A stretch of 64,000 nucleotides of DNA from Saccharospirillum sp039982735 (lineage in GTDB: Bacteria; Pseudomonadota; Gammaproteobacteria; Pseudomonadales; Natronospirillaceae): the NCBI RefSeq assembly GCF_039982735.1, contig NZ_JBDWXV010000011.1, positions 372,001 through 436,000 on the forward strand, in the 5' to 3' direction. Below, piece by piece: positions 51,781 through 59,177 of the stretch. A program made the translations under genes and the position numbers. Every line of letters starts with the position of its first letter. Position 1 is the stretch's first letter. The notes below the pieces were generated by a model. That model was given only the letters and a program-made list of their open reading frames with translations, did no database searches and was not told where the DNA came from.

Positions 51781-53325
51781 ATGCAGTTATTGTCGCCTCA
51801 GTTCGCTGTAAGCAGTACCCGGGAAGCCGTCGTCGCCGATACGGATGCAAAGGCACCCGCCCTGTCCCAGCGCGGCTTTCAAAGCGTTTTTAGCGAGTAT
51901 ACACATCGATCTGAAAGCTCAGCATCTGTGGCGGCCAGGCTTTCTTCGGCCCGCTCTACTGAAACTCCGGCCAGTGGACTCTCTGGCCAATTGTTGCCGC
52001 AGCGGCAAACCGATACCGGGCCGATTGGCGAGTCGGAACTGGCGCTGGACAATTTGGCCGACACCCTGGAAGGGCTGACGACGACGCTGGAGAATTTGCT
52101 CGCGCTTGAACAGGACGTGCCCGAAGGTGAGACGGGCCCGCTTACTGACATGCTGGTCGGTCACTTGGGTTTAACCGAAGAAGCCGCCGAGGACTTTATT
52201 AACACCCTACAGACTTGGGTCGCTGACCCACCAACGGTTGCCATGACCGCTGAAGCCCTGGATGATCTCGGGCCTGAAGCGCTGTTGGCCGTTCAGGCAA
52301 TGGGCGATTCGCTGGCGTCACTGGGAGCTGATGTAAACCAGTGGTACCAGCAGGTCGCGCAGTTGGCAGGGGATGCGTCAACAGGCTTTGTCAGGGGCGA
52401 ACTCGCGGTCTCATCGCAGGAGGCTGACACCCCCGAACTTATGAACACCGGCCTCCCCCTGACCGGCAGTACTTCCATTGGAGGGGCACCACGTGAACGC
52501 ACCATGCTCGAAACATTACAGCAATGGTCTCAGGCGCTGAACGACGGGCAGGGCGGGTTGTCGCAACTGGTAACTTCCATCGCCGAGCGTGTCAGGGCGG
52601 TTCTCAATACGGCGGCCGGGGGCAGCCTGCCTTCGACCTTCGACCAATCCCGTCCCGAAAGTGCTCTGTTAGCCCAGGATTCGACGCTGCTTGCCGACAA
52701 ACCGGCACCGGCAGCCGATACTCTGTTCAGCAAGTTGTTGCAGGCGGGTGGACCCGTCACTGACCACTCCGACTCGCTGGCGGCGGCTCGTTTGTCTCCG
52801 CTGGCAGCGGCTGTGGCCGACGATGCCAGGCAGCCACTGCTGGCTGGACAGCCGATTCCCGAGAAGGCTGATGCCGTTAATGCGGTTATTCAACGCAGCC
52901 TGCAACAGCCGGTGCTGGCCGGTGAAGCGGGTCGGCAATTGGGTGAACGGCTGGCGTTGATGGTCAGGGGCGATATACAGCAAGCCACGATTCGCCTCGA
53001 CCCGCCTGAGCTTGGCATGATGGATGTCCGAATTACGGTTCAGAATGACCAGACTCAGGTGCAGATCGTTGTGCAGAGCCCTCAGGTTCGCGAGGCCCTG
53101 GAAAGTCAGAGTGTCCGGTTGCGTGAATTTCTGGAACAACAGGGTTTGTCGCTGGCGAAACTCGATATCCGGGAAGAGTCGGCCGGGCATCAACAGGCAG
53201 GCAGTGAGCAGGGGAACGACAATAGCGGCAACACAAATGGTCTGGCAGCAGGTGACGACGAAAGTTCCGCTGAGTCAGCCACCAGCGTAGCCTGGGGGCA
53301 GGGGCTGGTCGACCATTTCGTCTGA
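51781..53325 (+). CDS. fliK: Flagellar hook-length control protein FliK
   Basis: 514 aa. The long low-complexity N-terminal ruler region is rich in Ala/Asp/Gln. The conserved C-terminal domain (about 390-470) has QQATIRLDPPELGMMDVRIT (ending at RIT), QVQIVVQSPQVREALESQS and LREFLEQQGLSLAKLDI, which switches export specificity at FlhB. The start is uncertain: the ATG at 51781 has GGAA 8 nt upstream, while ATG 51727 has no site. A sigma-54 promoter for fliL follows 58 nt after the stop. Confidence 0.92.
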   Translation: MQLLSPQFAVSSTREAVVADTDAKAPALSQRGFQSVFSEYTHRSESSASVAARLSSARSTETPASGLSGQLLPQRQTDTGPIGESELALDNLADTLEGLTTTLENLLALEQDVPEGETGPLTDMLVGHLGLTEEAAEDFINTLQTWVADPPTVAMTAEALDDLGPEALLAVQAMGDSLASLGADVNQWYQQVAQLAGDASTGFVRGELAVSSQEADTPELMNTGLPLTGSTSIGGAPRERTMLETLQQWSQALNDGQGGLSQLVTSIAERVRAVLNTAAGGSLPSTFDQSRPESALLAQDSTLLADKPAPAADTLFSKLLQAGGPVTDHSDSLAAARLSPLAAAVADDARQPLLAGQPIPEKADAVNAVIQRSLQQPVLAGEAGRQLGERLALMVRGDIQQATIRLDPPELGMMDVRITVQNDQTQVQIVVQSPQVREALESQSVRLREFLEQQGLSLAKLDIREESAGHQQAGSEQGNDNSGNTNGLAAGDDESSAESATSVAWGQGLVDHFV

Positions 53326-53382
53326 CCCGACTAGACTGATGGTAATTGCATCCGGGTGCAAGCGCTGTGCAGATCTAACTCT

Positions 53383-53398
53383 TGGCGCAACCCTTGCT
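53383..53398 (+). promoter_or_regulatory. Sigma-54 promoter of fliLMNOPQR-flhB
   Basis: TGGCGCAACCCTTGCT: GG and GC are placed correctly and TTGCT is perfect; A to G at position 5 and A at position 7 are the deviations. It lies 112 nt upstream of fliL. A small imperfect palindrome (TTGCATCCGGGTGCAA, 53346-53361) precedes it and may end fliK transcription. Confidence 0.7.
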
Positions 53399-53509
53399 AG
53401 CCAAAGTGGAGAGCAAGGCGGTTTTGACACCCGGACAATGCAAGCGAGTATCCATTAAACGAGGGTGTTCCGACAGGACTGCCACCTACCAGGAAATTGG
53501 AAGTAACGC

Positions 53510-54037
53510 ATGGCTGAAGAACAGCAAGCAGATGTCGAGGAAGCGACTGGCTCGGGCAAAAAGAAACTGAAAATGATGCTGCTGATCATGGTCGGAGTAT
53601 TGGTTGTGGCAGGCGCATCGGTCGGTGGCACTCTGTTCCTGTTGAGCCCTGGGGCCGACGACGCTGCGGGTGAAACGGAGATGTCGGAAGAAGAGATGAA
53701 CGCAGCCATGAATGCTGGCCCGGCCAACTACCTGGCCATGCAGCCGGCCTTTGTGGTCAATTTCAACGAAGCAGGCCGAACCCGCTTCTTGCAGTTGGAG
53801 CTGTCGCTGGTGTCTCGCGATGGTGAGGCGATCGATACCGCGAACATGCACATGCCACTGTTACGCAACAACTTGCTGCAAACACTGGCAGAACAGGATT
53901 TTGAAACACTGAAGACGGTAGAAGGCAAAGAACAGCTGGTTGCGTCGCTAACGGCGACGGTCCAGGCAACGATTGAAGAAAAGCTCGGCCGACCCGGTTT
54001 TGAAACCGTGTTGTTTCGCAGCTTTGTCATGCAATAG
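53510..54037 (+). CDS. fliL: Flagellar basal body-associated protein FliL
   Basis: 175 aa. A charged N-terminus (GSGKKKLKMM) is followed by one transmembrane helix (LLIMVGVLVVAGASVGGTLF) and a periplasmic stomatin-like domain with FVVNFNEAGRTRFLQLELSL, VASLTATVQATIEEKL and terminal VLFRSFVMQ. FliL rings support the stator. GGAAG lies upstream of the ATG. It opens the fliLMNOPQR operon; fliM starts 8 nt after the stop. Confidence 0.94.
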   Translation: MAEEQQADVEEATGSGKKKLKMMLLIMVGVLVVAGASVGGTLFLLSPGADDAAGETEMSEEEMNAAMNAGPANYLAMQPAFVVNFNEAGRTRFLQLELSLVSRDGEAIDTANMHMPLLRNNLLQTLAEQDFETLKTVEGKEQLVASLTATVQATIEEKLGRPGFETVLFRSFVMQ

Positions 54038-54045
54038 GGGCTGCC

Positions 54046-55122
54046 GTGCAGGACTTACTGTCACAAGACGAAATTGATGCGTTGCTTCACGGCATCGATG
54101 ACGGTGCCGTTGAAGAGGAAGACACCGGCGACGCCAATGGCGTTAAATCCTACGATTTAACCAGCCAGGACCGCATTGTGCGCGGTCGCATGCCCACGTT
54201 GGAAATGATCAACGAGCGTTTTGCCCGCTATACCCGTATCAGCATGTTCAACTTCCTGCGTCGCAGTGCAGACGTTGCGACCGGTGGCATTCAAATACTC
54301 AAGTTCGGCGAATACGTGCATACGCTGTATGTTCCGACCAGCTTGAACCTGGTTAAAGTGCGGCCACTGCGCGGCACGGCGCTGTTTATTCTGGACGCCA
54401 AACTCGTGTTCAAACTGGTCGACAATTTCTTTGGTGGCGATGGTCGTCATGCAAAGATTGAAGGTCGTGAATTTACCCCGACCGAGATTCGCGTGGTTCA
54501 AATGGTGTTGTCACAGGTCTTTCAGGATATGAAAGAGGCCTGGGGTGCCGTGCTCGATGTGGACTTCGAATACGTTTCTTCCGAAGTGAACCCGGCCATG
54601 GCCAATATCGTTTCCCCAAGCGAAGTGGTGGTGGTCAGCACCTTTCATGTAGAGCTGGATGGAGGCGGTGGCGACCTGCATGTCACCATGCCTTATTCAA
54701 TGATTGAACCGGTACGTGAAGTACTCGATGCCGGTGTGCAAAGCGATGTCGATGAAATTGACGATCGCTGGGTCGATTCCCTGCGTCACGATATTCTGCG
54801 CGCCAAAGTACCCATCAACGCAACCGTGGTCGAGCGCGACATCAAGCTGCGCGATCTGGTTGATCTGGAAGCCGGGGACATTATTCCCATTGATTTGCCG
54901 GAAACCCTGACGCTGGCGGCGAACAAGGTGCCGTTGTTTGAGTGCACGCTGGGGCAGTCCGGTGAAAACCTGGCGATGAAAGTGATACGCCCGTCTCCCA
55001 TGGCCAAACGCGATGTGGGTGACCTGAAATCCCGTTTGTTGGGGCAGCGACGGCGCAAACGTGAAGAATATGCGGTCGAGGCGATCAGCCAGACGGTGAA
55101 AGAGGAGAGTAACGATGAGTGA
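54046..55122 (+). CDS. fliM: Flagellar motor switch protein FliM
   Basis: 358 aa, GTG start. The CheY-P-binding peptide LLSQDEIDALLHGI is at the very N-terminus. The middle CheC-like domain has LEMINERFARYTRISMFNFL, and LVKVRPLRGTALFILDAKLVF (20-residue part LVKVRPLRGTALFILDAKLV) follows. The C-terminal SPOA domain has LRDLVDLEAGDIIPIDLPE. AGGGG precedes the GTG. It overlaps fliN by 8 nt. Confidence 0.97.
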   Translation: MQDLLSQDEIDALLHGIDDGAVEEEDTGDANGVKSYDLTSQDRIVRGRMPTLEMINERFARYTRISMFNFLRRSADVATGGIQILKFGEYVHTLYVPTSLNLVKVRPLRGTALFILDAKLVFKLVDNFFGGDGRHAKIEGREFTPTEIRVVQMVLSQVFQDMKEAWGAVLDVDFEYVSSEVNPAMANIVSPSEVVVVSTFHVELDGGGGDLHVTMPYSMIEPVREVLDAGVQSDVDEIDDRWVDSLRHDILRAKVPINATVVERDIKLRDLVDLEAGDIIPIDLPETLTLAANKVPLFECTLGQSGENLAMKVIRPSPMAKRDVGDLKSRLLGQRRRKREEYAVEAISQTVKEESNDE

Positions 55123-55585
55123 CAATGACTTGCCACCGGAAGACGAGATAGACGCAGGCGAAGAAAGCAGCCAGGACGATCAGGCGCTGGCCGATGAATG
55201 GGCTGCCGCCATGTCGGAATCCGGTGATGACGAGCGCGATGACGATGATGACGCCCAGAGTGACCCTACCCGGGCCCCGCTTGAGGAATTCGGTGCGGCC
55301 ACATCGGTCGGTTCTCCTGGCGATTCGCCAAATCTGGATGTGATTCTCGACATTCCCGTGGTGATTTCCATGGAGGTTGGCAACACCCAGATTCCCATTC
55401 GAAACCTGCTGCAACTGAACCAGGGGAGTGTGATCGAGCTGGATCGACTGGCGGGTGAACCGCTGGATGTTCTGGTTAACGGTACCCTGATCGCACATGG
55501 CGAAGTGGTGATGGTGAATGAGAAGTTTGGTATTCGACTGACTGATGTTGTCAGTCAGCAGGAACGGATACAGCGGTTACGATGA
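55115..55585 (+). CDS. fliN: Flagellar motor switch protein FliN
   Basis: 156 aa. The C-terminal SPOA domain (about 80-155) has LDVILDIPVVISMEVGNTQI, LLQLNQGSVIELDRLAGEPL and VNEKFGIRLTDVVSQQERI. The N-terminal ~75 residues are very acidic (ERDDDDDAQSD), as in other gammaproteobacteria. It forms the C-ring base with FliM. The stop overlaps fliO by 4 nt. Confidence 0.96.
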   Translation: MSDNDLPPEDEIDAGEESSQDDQALADEWAAAMSESGDDERDDDDDAQSDPTRAPLEEFGAATSVGSPGDSPNLDVILDIPVVISMEVGNTQIPIRNLLQLNQGSVIELDRLAGEPLDVLVNGTLIAHGEVVMVNEKFGIRLTDVVSQQERIQRLR

Positions 55586-56094
55586 GCTTCCCGTTCTTTG
55601 ACGCTGCCAACAAAACTTTGACGTCTGCCGGTGCAACGGCCACCGGCGGGCTTCTGCTGCTGCCTGTCAACCGGGTGCTTGCTAGCGCCGGTTCCGCTGT
55701 GCCTGGCGGGGGTGGTGACTATATGCGCCTGGGTTTAACCCTGCTGTTCATTGTTGGCCTCATCTTTGCGTGTGGCTGGTTAGTACGACGAATGGCTGGC
55801 GGCTCAGGCTTCAATAACCGCCACATCAAAGTACTGTCAGTGATGCCTTTGGGTACGCGCGAAAAGTTGATGTTGGTCAAGGCGGCTGATGAAACCCTGC
55901 TGATCGGGGTAACCGCACAATCCATCTCAACGTTGCACCGCTTCGATGGCCCGCTAGATCTGACAGACGCGATGCAACCCAGTCCATTCGCCGATCGAAT
56001 GAAAGGCTTATTGAAAGGACTGGACAGTGACCCTCTGGCCAAACACAGAAAAAACCCACAGAAAACCCCGGGCGATTCGGACTCCCAATCGTAA
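55582..56094 (+). CDS. fliO: Flagellar biosynthetic protein FliO
   Basis: 170 aa. One or two hydrophobic segments near the N-terminus (LGLTLLFIVGLIFACGWLV at about residue 53), then the cytoplasmic family stretch IKVLSVMPLGTREKLMLVKA and LLIGVTAQSISTLH. FliO helps assemble the FliP ring of the export gate. Its 3' end overlaps the fliP reading frame by 68 nt if fliP uses the early GTG. Confidence 0.92.
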   Translation: MSFPFFDAANKTLTSAGATATGGLLLLPVNRVLASAGSAVPGGGGDYMRLGLTLLFIVGLIFACGWLVRRMAGGSGFNNRHIKVLSVMPLGTREKLMLVKAADETLLIGVTAQSISTLHRFDGPLDLTDAMQPSPFADRMKGLLKGLDSDPLAKHRKNPQKTPGDSDSQS

Positions 56095-56833
56095 CCGCTG
56101 TCTTGCTCGCGCAGGCATGGCTGCGCTGCTGTTGCTGGGCACCGTTGCCCAGGCGCGCGGGATACCCGCCATTACTCTGACGAGCGATGCTGACGGTGGT
56201 CAGACCTATTCGGTAACCCTGCAAATTCTGGCGCTGATGACAGCGCTGACCTTTATTCCCGCCGCCTTGATGATGATGACCAGCTTTACCCGCATCATCG
56301 TTGTCTTCGCGATTCTGCGACAGGCCATCGGCTTGCAGCAAACACCATCGAATCAGATGTTGATTGGCCTGGCTCTGTTTCTGACGTTCTTTATCATGAC
56401 GCCGGTATTGAACGAGGTGAATGAAAACGCCATTCAGCCCTACATCAACGAAGAAATCCTGCCGCTTGAAGCCATCGATGAAGCCGTAGCCCCGATGAAA
56501 ACTTTCATGCTGGCACAAACGCGGGAAACGGACATTGCCATGTTTATTCGACTGGCGGACATGGAAAACGAAATTGAAACGCCGCAGGACACTCCGCTGA
56601 ATGTTTTGGTTCCGGCCTTTGTGACAAGTGAACTCAAGACGGCGTTTCAAATTGGATTTCTGCTGTTTATTCCGTTTCTGATCATCGATTTGGTGGTCGC
56701 CTCTGTGCTGATGGCTATGGGCATGATGATGTTGTCACCCATCATCATATCCTTGCCGTTTAAAATCATGTTGTTTGTTCTGGTGGATGGCTGGGCCATG
56801 ATCATGGGTTCAGTCGCTGGCAGCTTTGCGTAG
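56027..56833 (+). CDS. fliP: Flagellar biosynthetic protein FliP
   Basis: 268 aa. A signal-like segment AALLLLGTVAQARG is followed by the export-gate core: TALTFIPAALMMMTSFTRII, LRQAIGLQQTPSNQMLIGLA and FVTSELKTAFQIGFLLFIPF, then DLVVASVLMAMGMMM. The start is uncertain: the GTG at 56027 has AGGA 7 nt upstream and supplies the basic residues expected before the hydrophobic segment, while the ATG at 56117 has neither. FliQ begins 11 nt after the stop. Confidence 0.94.
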   Translation: MTLWPNTEKTHRKPRAIRTPNRNRCLARAGMAALLLLGTVAQARGIPAITLTSDADGGQTYSVTLQILALMTALTFIPAALMMMTSFTRIIVVFAILRQAIGLQQTPSNQMLIGLALFLTFFIMTPVLNEVNENAIQPYINEEILPLEAIDEAVAPMKTFMLAQTRETDIAMFIRLADMENEIETPQDTPLNVLVPAFVTSELKTAFQIGFLLFIPFLIIDLVVASVLMAMGMMMLSPIIISLPFKIMLFVLVDGWAMIMGSVAGSFA

Positions 56834-56844
56834 GGAGTCATCCG

Positions 56845-57114
56845 ATGGATGCCATTAACATCGCCGATTTGTTTTCCGAAGCTCTGTTCATTGTGGTCGC
56901 CATTGTGTCGATACTGATCGTTCCGAGTTTGGTGGTGGGCCTCGTGGTTGCCACCTTTCAGGCGGCGACTCAGATCAACGAACAGACGCTGAGTTTTCTG
57001 CCGCGTCTACTGGTCACGCTGATGATGATGATTTTTGCTGGCCCCTGGATCGTTGGCATGGTGGTGGATTTCACCAATACGCTTATCTACAACATTCCCA
57101 TTCTGATTGGGTAG
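56845..57114 (+). CDS. fliQ: Flagellar biosynthetic protein FliQ
   Basis: 89 aa, two transmembrane helices: EALFIVVAIVSILIVPSLVV and LVTLMMMIFAGPWIVGMVVD, with the family segment GLVVATFQAATQINEQTLSF between. Part of the FliPQR export gate. GGGAG precedes the ATG. fliR follows immediately. Confidence 0.96.
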   Translation: MDAINIADLFSEALFIVVAIVSILIVPSLVVGLVVATFQAATQINEQTLSFLPRLLVTLMMMIFAGPWIVGMVVDFTNTLIYNIPILIG

Positions 57115-57124
57115 AGGCAGAGCC

Positions 57125-57901
57125 TTGGTCATTACCGACGCGCAAGTAGCGAGCTGGGTCAGCGATTTTTTCTGGCCGTTTTTCCGCATTGGCGCCTTTT
57201 TTATGATTGTTCCGATCTTCGGCGCCCAGGTCGTGCCGGCACGCATTCGGCTGGGGCTTGCCTTTGCCATGACCGTCGCGCTTTACCCGGTATTACCCCC
57301 TATGCCAGTCATAGAAGTAACCGGTTTGCAAAGCCTGGTGATCATCGCGATGCAACTGTTGATCGGGCTCACCCTGGGGTTCGTTGTGCTCACGATTCTT
57401 CAGGTGTTCGTGTTGGCAGGGCAAACGATTTCGATGCAAATGGGGCTAGGGTTTGCGTCGATGGTCGACCCGGCCAATGGCGTATCGGTTGCGGTGTTGA
57501 GCCAGTGGTATCAGGTGTTGGTCACACTGGTGTTTCTGTCGATTAACGGCCACCTGATTGTGCTCGAAGTGTTGGCGGAATCCTTCTTTTTGATGCCGGT
57601 TAGCGACTCGGCGTTTAGCCAGAGTGTGTTTATGTCGGTGGCCCAGTTCGGTGCCTGGTTGTTTGAAGCATCGCTGATGTTGGCGCTACCGGCCATTGCC
57701 GCCTTGCTTCTCGTGAACCTGACCTTTGGTGTTATGACGCGCGCTGCACCGCAGCTAAACGTCTTTGCTCTGGGCTTTCCGGTGACGATGCTGGCCGGGC
57801 TGGTCATCGTCTGGGCCAGCTATTGGGTGGCATTGCCCATGGTGCAACAACTGCTCGACGTACATCTCGACTTTATGTTGCAGATCCTTCAACAACCCTG
57901 A
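57125..57901 (+). CDS. fliR: Flagellar biosynthetic protein FliR
   Basis: 258 aa with several transmembrane helices; completes the FliPQR gate. Signs are WPFFRIGAFFMIVPIFGAQV, VPARIRLGLAFAMTVALYP, GQTISMQMGLGFASMVDPAN and the C-terminal FALGFPVTMLAGLVIVW. The start is TTG at 57125, 7 nt after AGAGG; an earlier in-frame TTG at 57107 lies within fliQ and has no site. Confidence 0.94.
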   Translation: MVITDAQVASWVSDFFWPFFRIGAFFMIVPIFGAQVVPARIRLGLAFAMTVALYPVLPPMPVIEVTGLQSLVIIAMQLLIGLTLGFVVLTILQVFVLAGQTISMQMGLGFASMVDPANGVSVAVLSQWYQVLVTLVFLSINGHLIVLEVLAESFFLMPVSDSAFSQSVFMSVAQFGAWLFEASLMLALPAIAALLLVNLTFGVMTRAAPQLNVFALGFPVTMLAGLVIVWASYWVALPMVQQLLDVHLDFMLQILQQP

Positions 57902-57960
57902 GTGGGTAAGCCGGCCAAACTCCAGTGAGTTTGAGTGGGTAATGCAGGAGAAGCCTTCCC

Positions 57961-59097
57961 ATGGCTGAAGAAGACAGCTCCCAGGAAAAAACAGAAGAAC
58001 CCACGGCGCGAAAGAAAGAAAAAGCGGCGGAGGAGGGCAATATTGCCCGCTCGAAAGAGCTGAACACCTCTGCCATTCTGGTGGCGGCTGCGGTAGGCAT
58101 GTTGATTTTCGGGCCAGCTATGGCAGCTAACTTGCTGGACATCATGAAGTTCAGTTTCAGTTTCGACCCGAACGCAAGTTGGGATACCAAGGTCGCTCTG
58201 GGGTATCTGGAGATTTCGTTTGTCGAGTCCATGTGGTCGTTGCTGCCGCTGTTTTTGCTGTTGCTGGTGGCCGCTTTTTTTGGCCCGATTGGGCTAGGTG
58301 GCTGGAATTTTTCAACCAAGGCCATTGCACCCAAAGGCAGCCGTCTGAACCCCCTGTCGGGCCTCAAGCGCATGTTTTCAATGAACGCTCTGGTAGAACT
58401 GTTGAAAGGCTGGGGCAAAGTATTGATCGTCGGCAGTGTGGCGGTGCTGGTCCTGGTTGGTCTTAAAGACGATTTCATCAGCATGGTCTTTGAACCCACC
58501 ATACCGTCTATTCGTCATGCTGCCATAGTGTTGGCGTGGACATTTCTGCTTATCTGCTGCAGCACCATCATCATCGCGATCGTCGACATTCCGTTTCAGA
58601 TTTACAGTCACACCAAGAAGCTGAAAATGACGATGCAGGAAGTCAAGGAGGAGTACAAAAACACCGAAGGCAAACCGGAAGTCAAAAGCAAGATTCGGCA
58701 GTTGCAGCGTGAAATGGCCAACCGCAGGATGATGGCCGACGTTCCCGATGCCGACGTGGTGATCACCAACCCGACGCACTATGCCGTCGCGCTTAAATAC
58801 GACCCCCAGGGCATGCCCGCGCCCATGCTGCTGGCAAAAGGGGTTGACGAAACCGCCCTGAAAATTCGGGAAATTGCCGGTGAATATAAAATACCGGTTC
58901 TCGAAATGCCGGCTCTGGCCCGGTCGATCTATCACCATACCGAGATCGGCCAGGAAATACCGGAAGGGCTTTATGTGGCTGTCGCCCAGGTTCTTGCGTT
59001 TGTCTTCCAGACCGACCAATGGAAGAAAGGTCGGGCGCCCAAACCTGAACGCAAACCGTCGGTCGATATTCCTGATGATCTGAAAGCCGACGACTAG
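57961..59097 (+). CDS. flhB: Flagellar export switch protein FlhB
   Basis: 378 aa. N-terminal SQEKTEEPTARKKEKAAEEG, four membrane helices (residues ~30-215), then a cytoplasmic domain with the autocleavage motif NPTH at about residue 270 (VVITNPTHYAVALKYD) and ARSIYHHTEIGQEIPEGLY. It switches export from hook to filament substrates with FliK. It lies 59 nt behind fliR. Confidence 0.97.
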   Translation: MAEEDSSQEKTEEPTARKKEKAAEEGNIARSKELNTSAILVAAAVGMLIFGPAMAANLLDIMKFSFSFDPNASWDTKVALGYLEISFVESMWSLLPLFLLLLVAAFFGPIGLGGWNFSTKAIAPKGSRLNPLSGLKRMFSMNALVELLKGWGKVLIVGSVAVLVLVGLKDDFISMVFEPTIPSIRHAAIVLAWTFLLICCSTIIIAIVDIPFQIYSHTKKLKMTMQEVKEEYKNTEGKPEVKSKIRQLQREMANRRMMADVPDADVVITNPTHYAVALKYDPQGMPAPMLLAKGVDETALKIREIAGEYKIPVLEMPALARSIYHHTEIGQEIPEGLYVAVAQVLAFVFQTDQWKKGRAPKPERKPSVDIPDDLKADD

Positions 59098-59120
59098 TTT
59101 CGGTCCTGAATGGGCCTCTT

Positions 59121-59136
59121 TGGCCCAATCCTTGCG
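59121..59136 (+). promoter_or_regulatory. Sigma-54 promoter of flhA-flhF-fleN-fliA
   Basis: TGGCCCAATCCTTGCG has GG and GC at correct spacing and lies 41 nt before the flhA start. In Pseudomonas this operon is also FleQ/RpoN-dependent. Confidence 0.68.
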
Positions 59137-59177
59137 ATACCTCCTGTAACTCCCTGCATTCGCCTGAAAATTGACAG

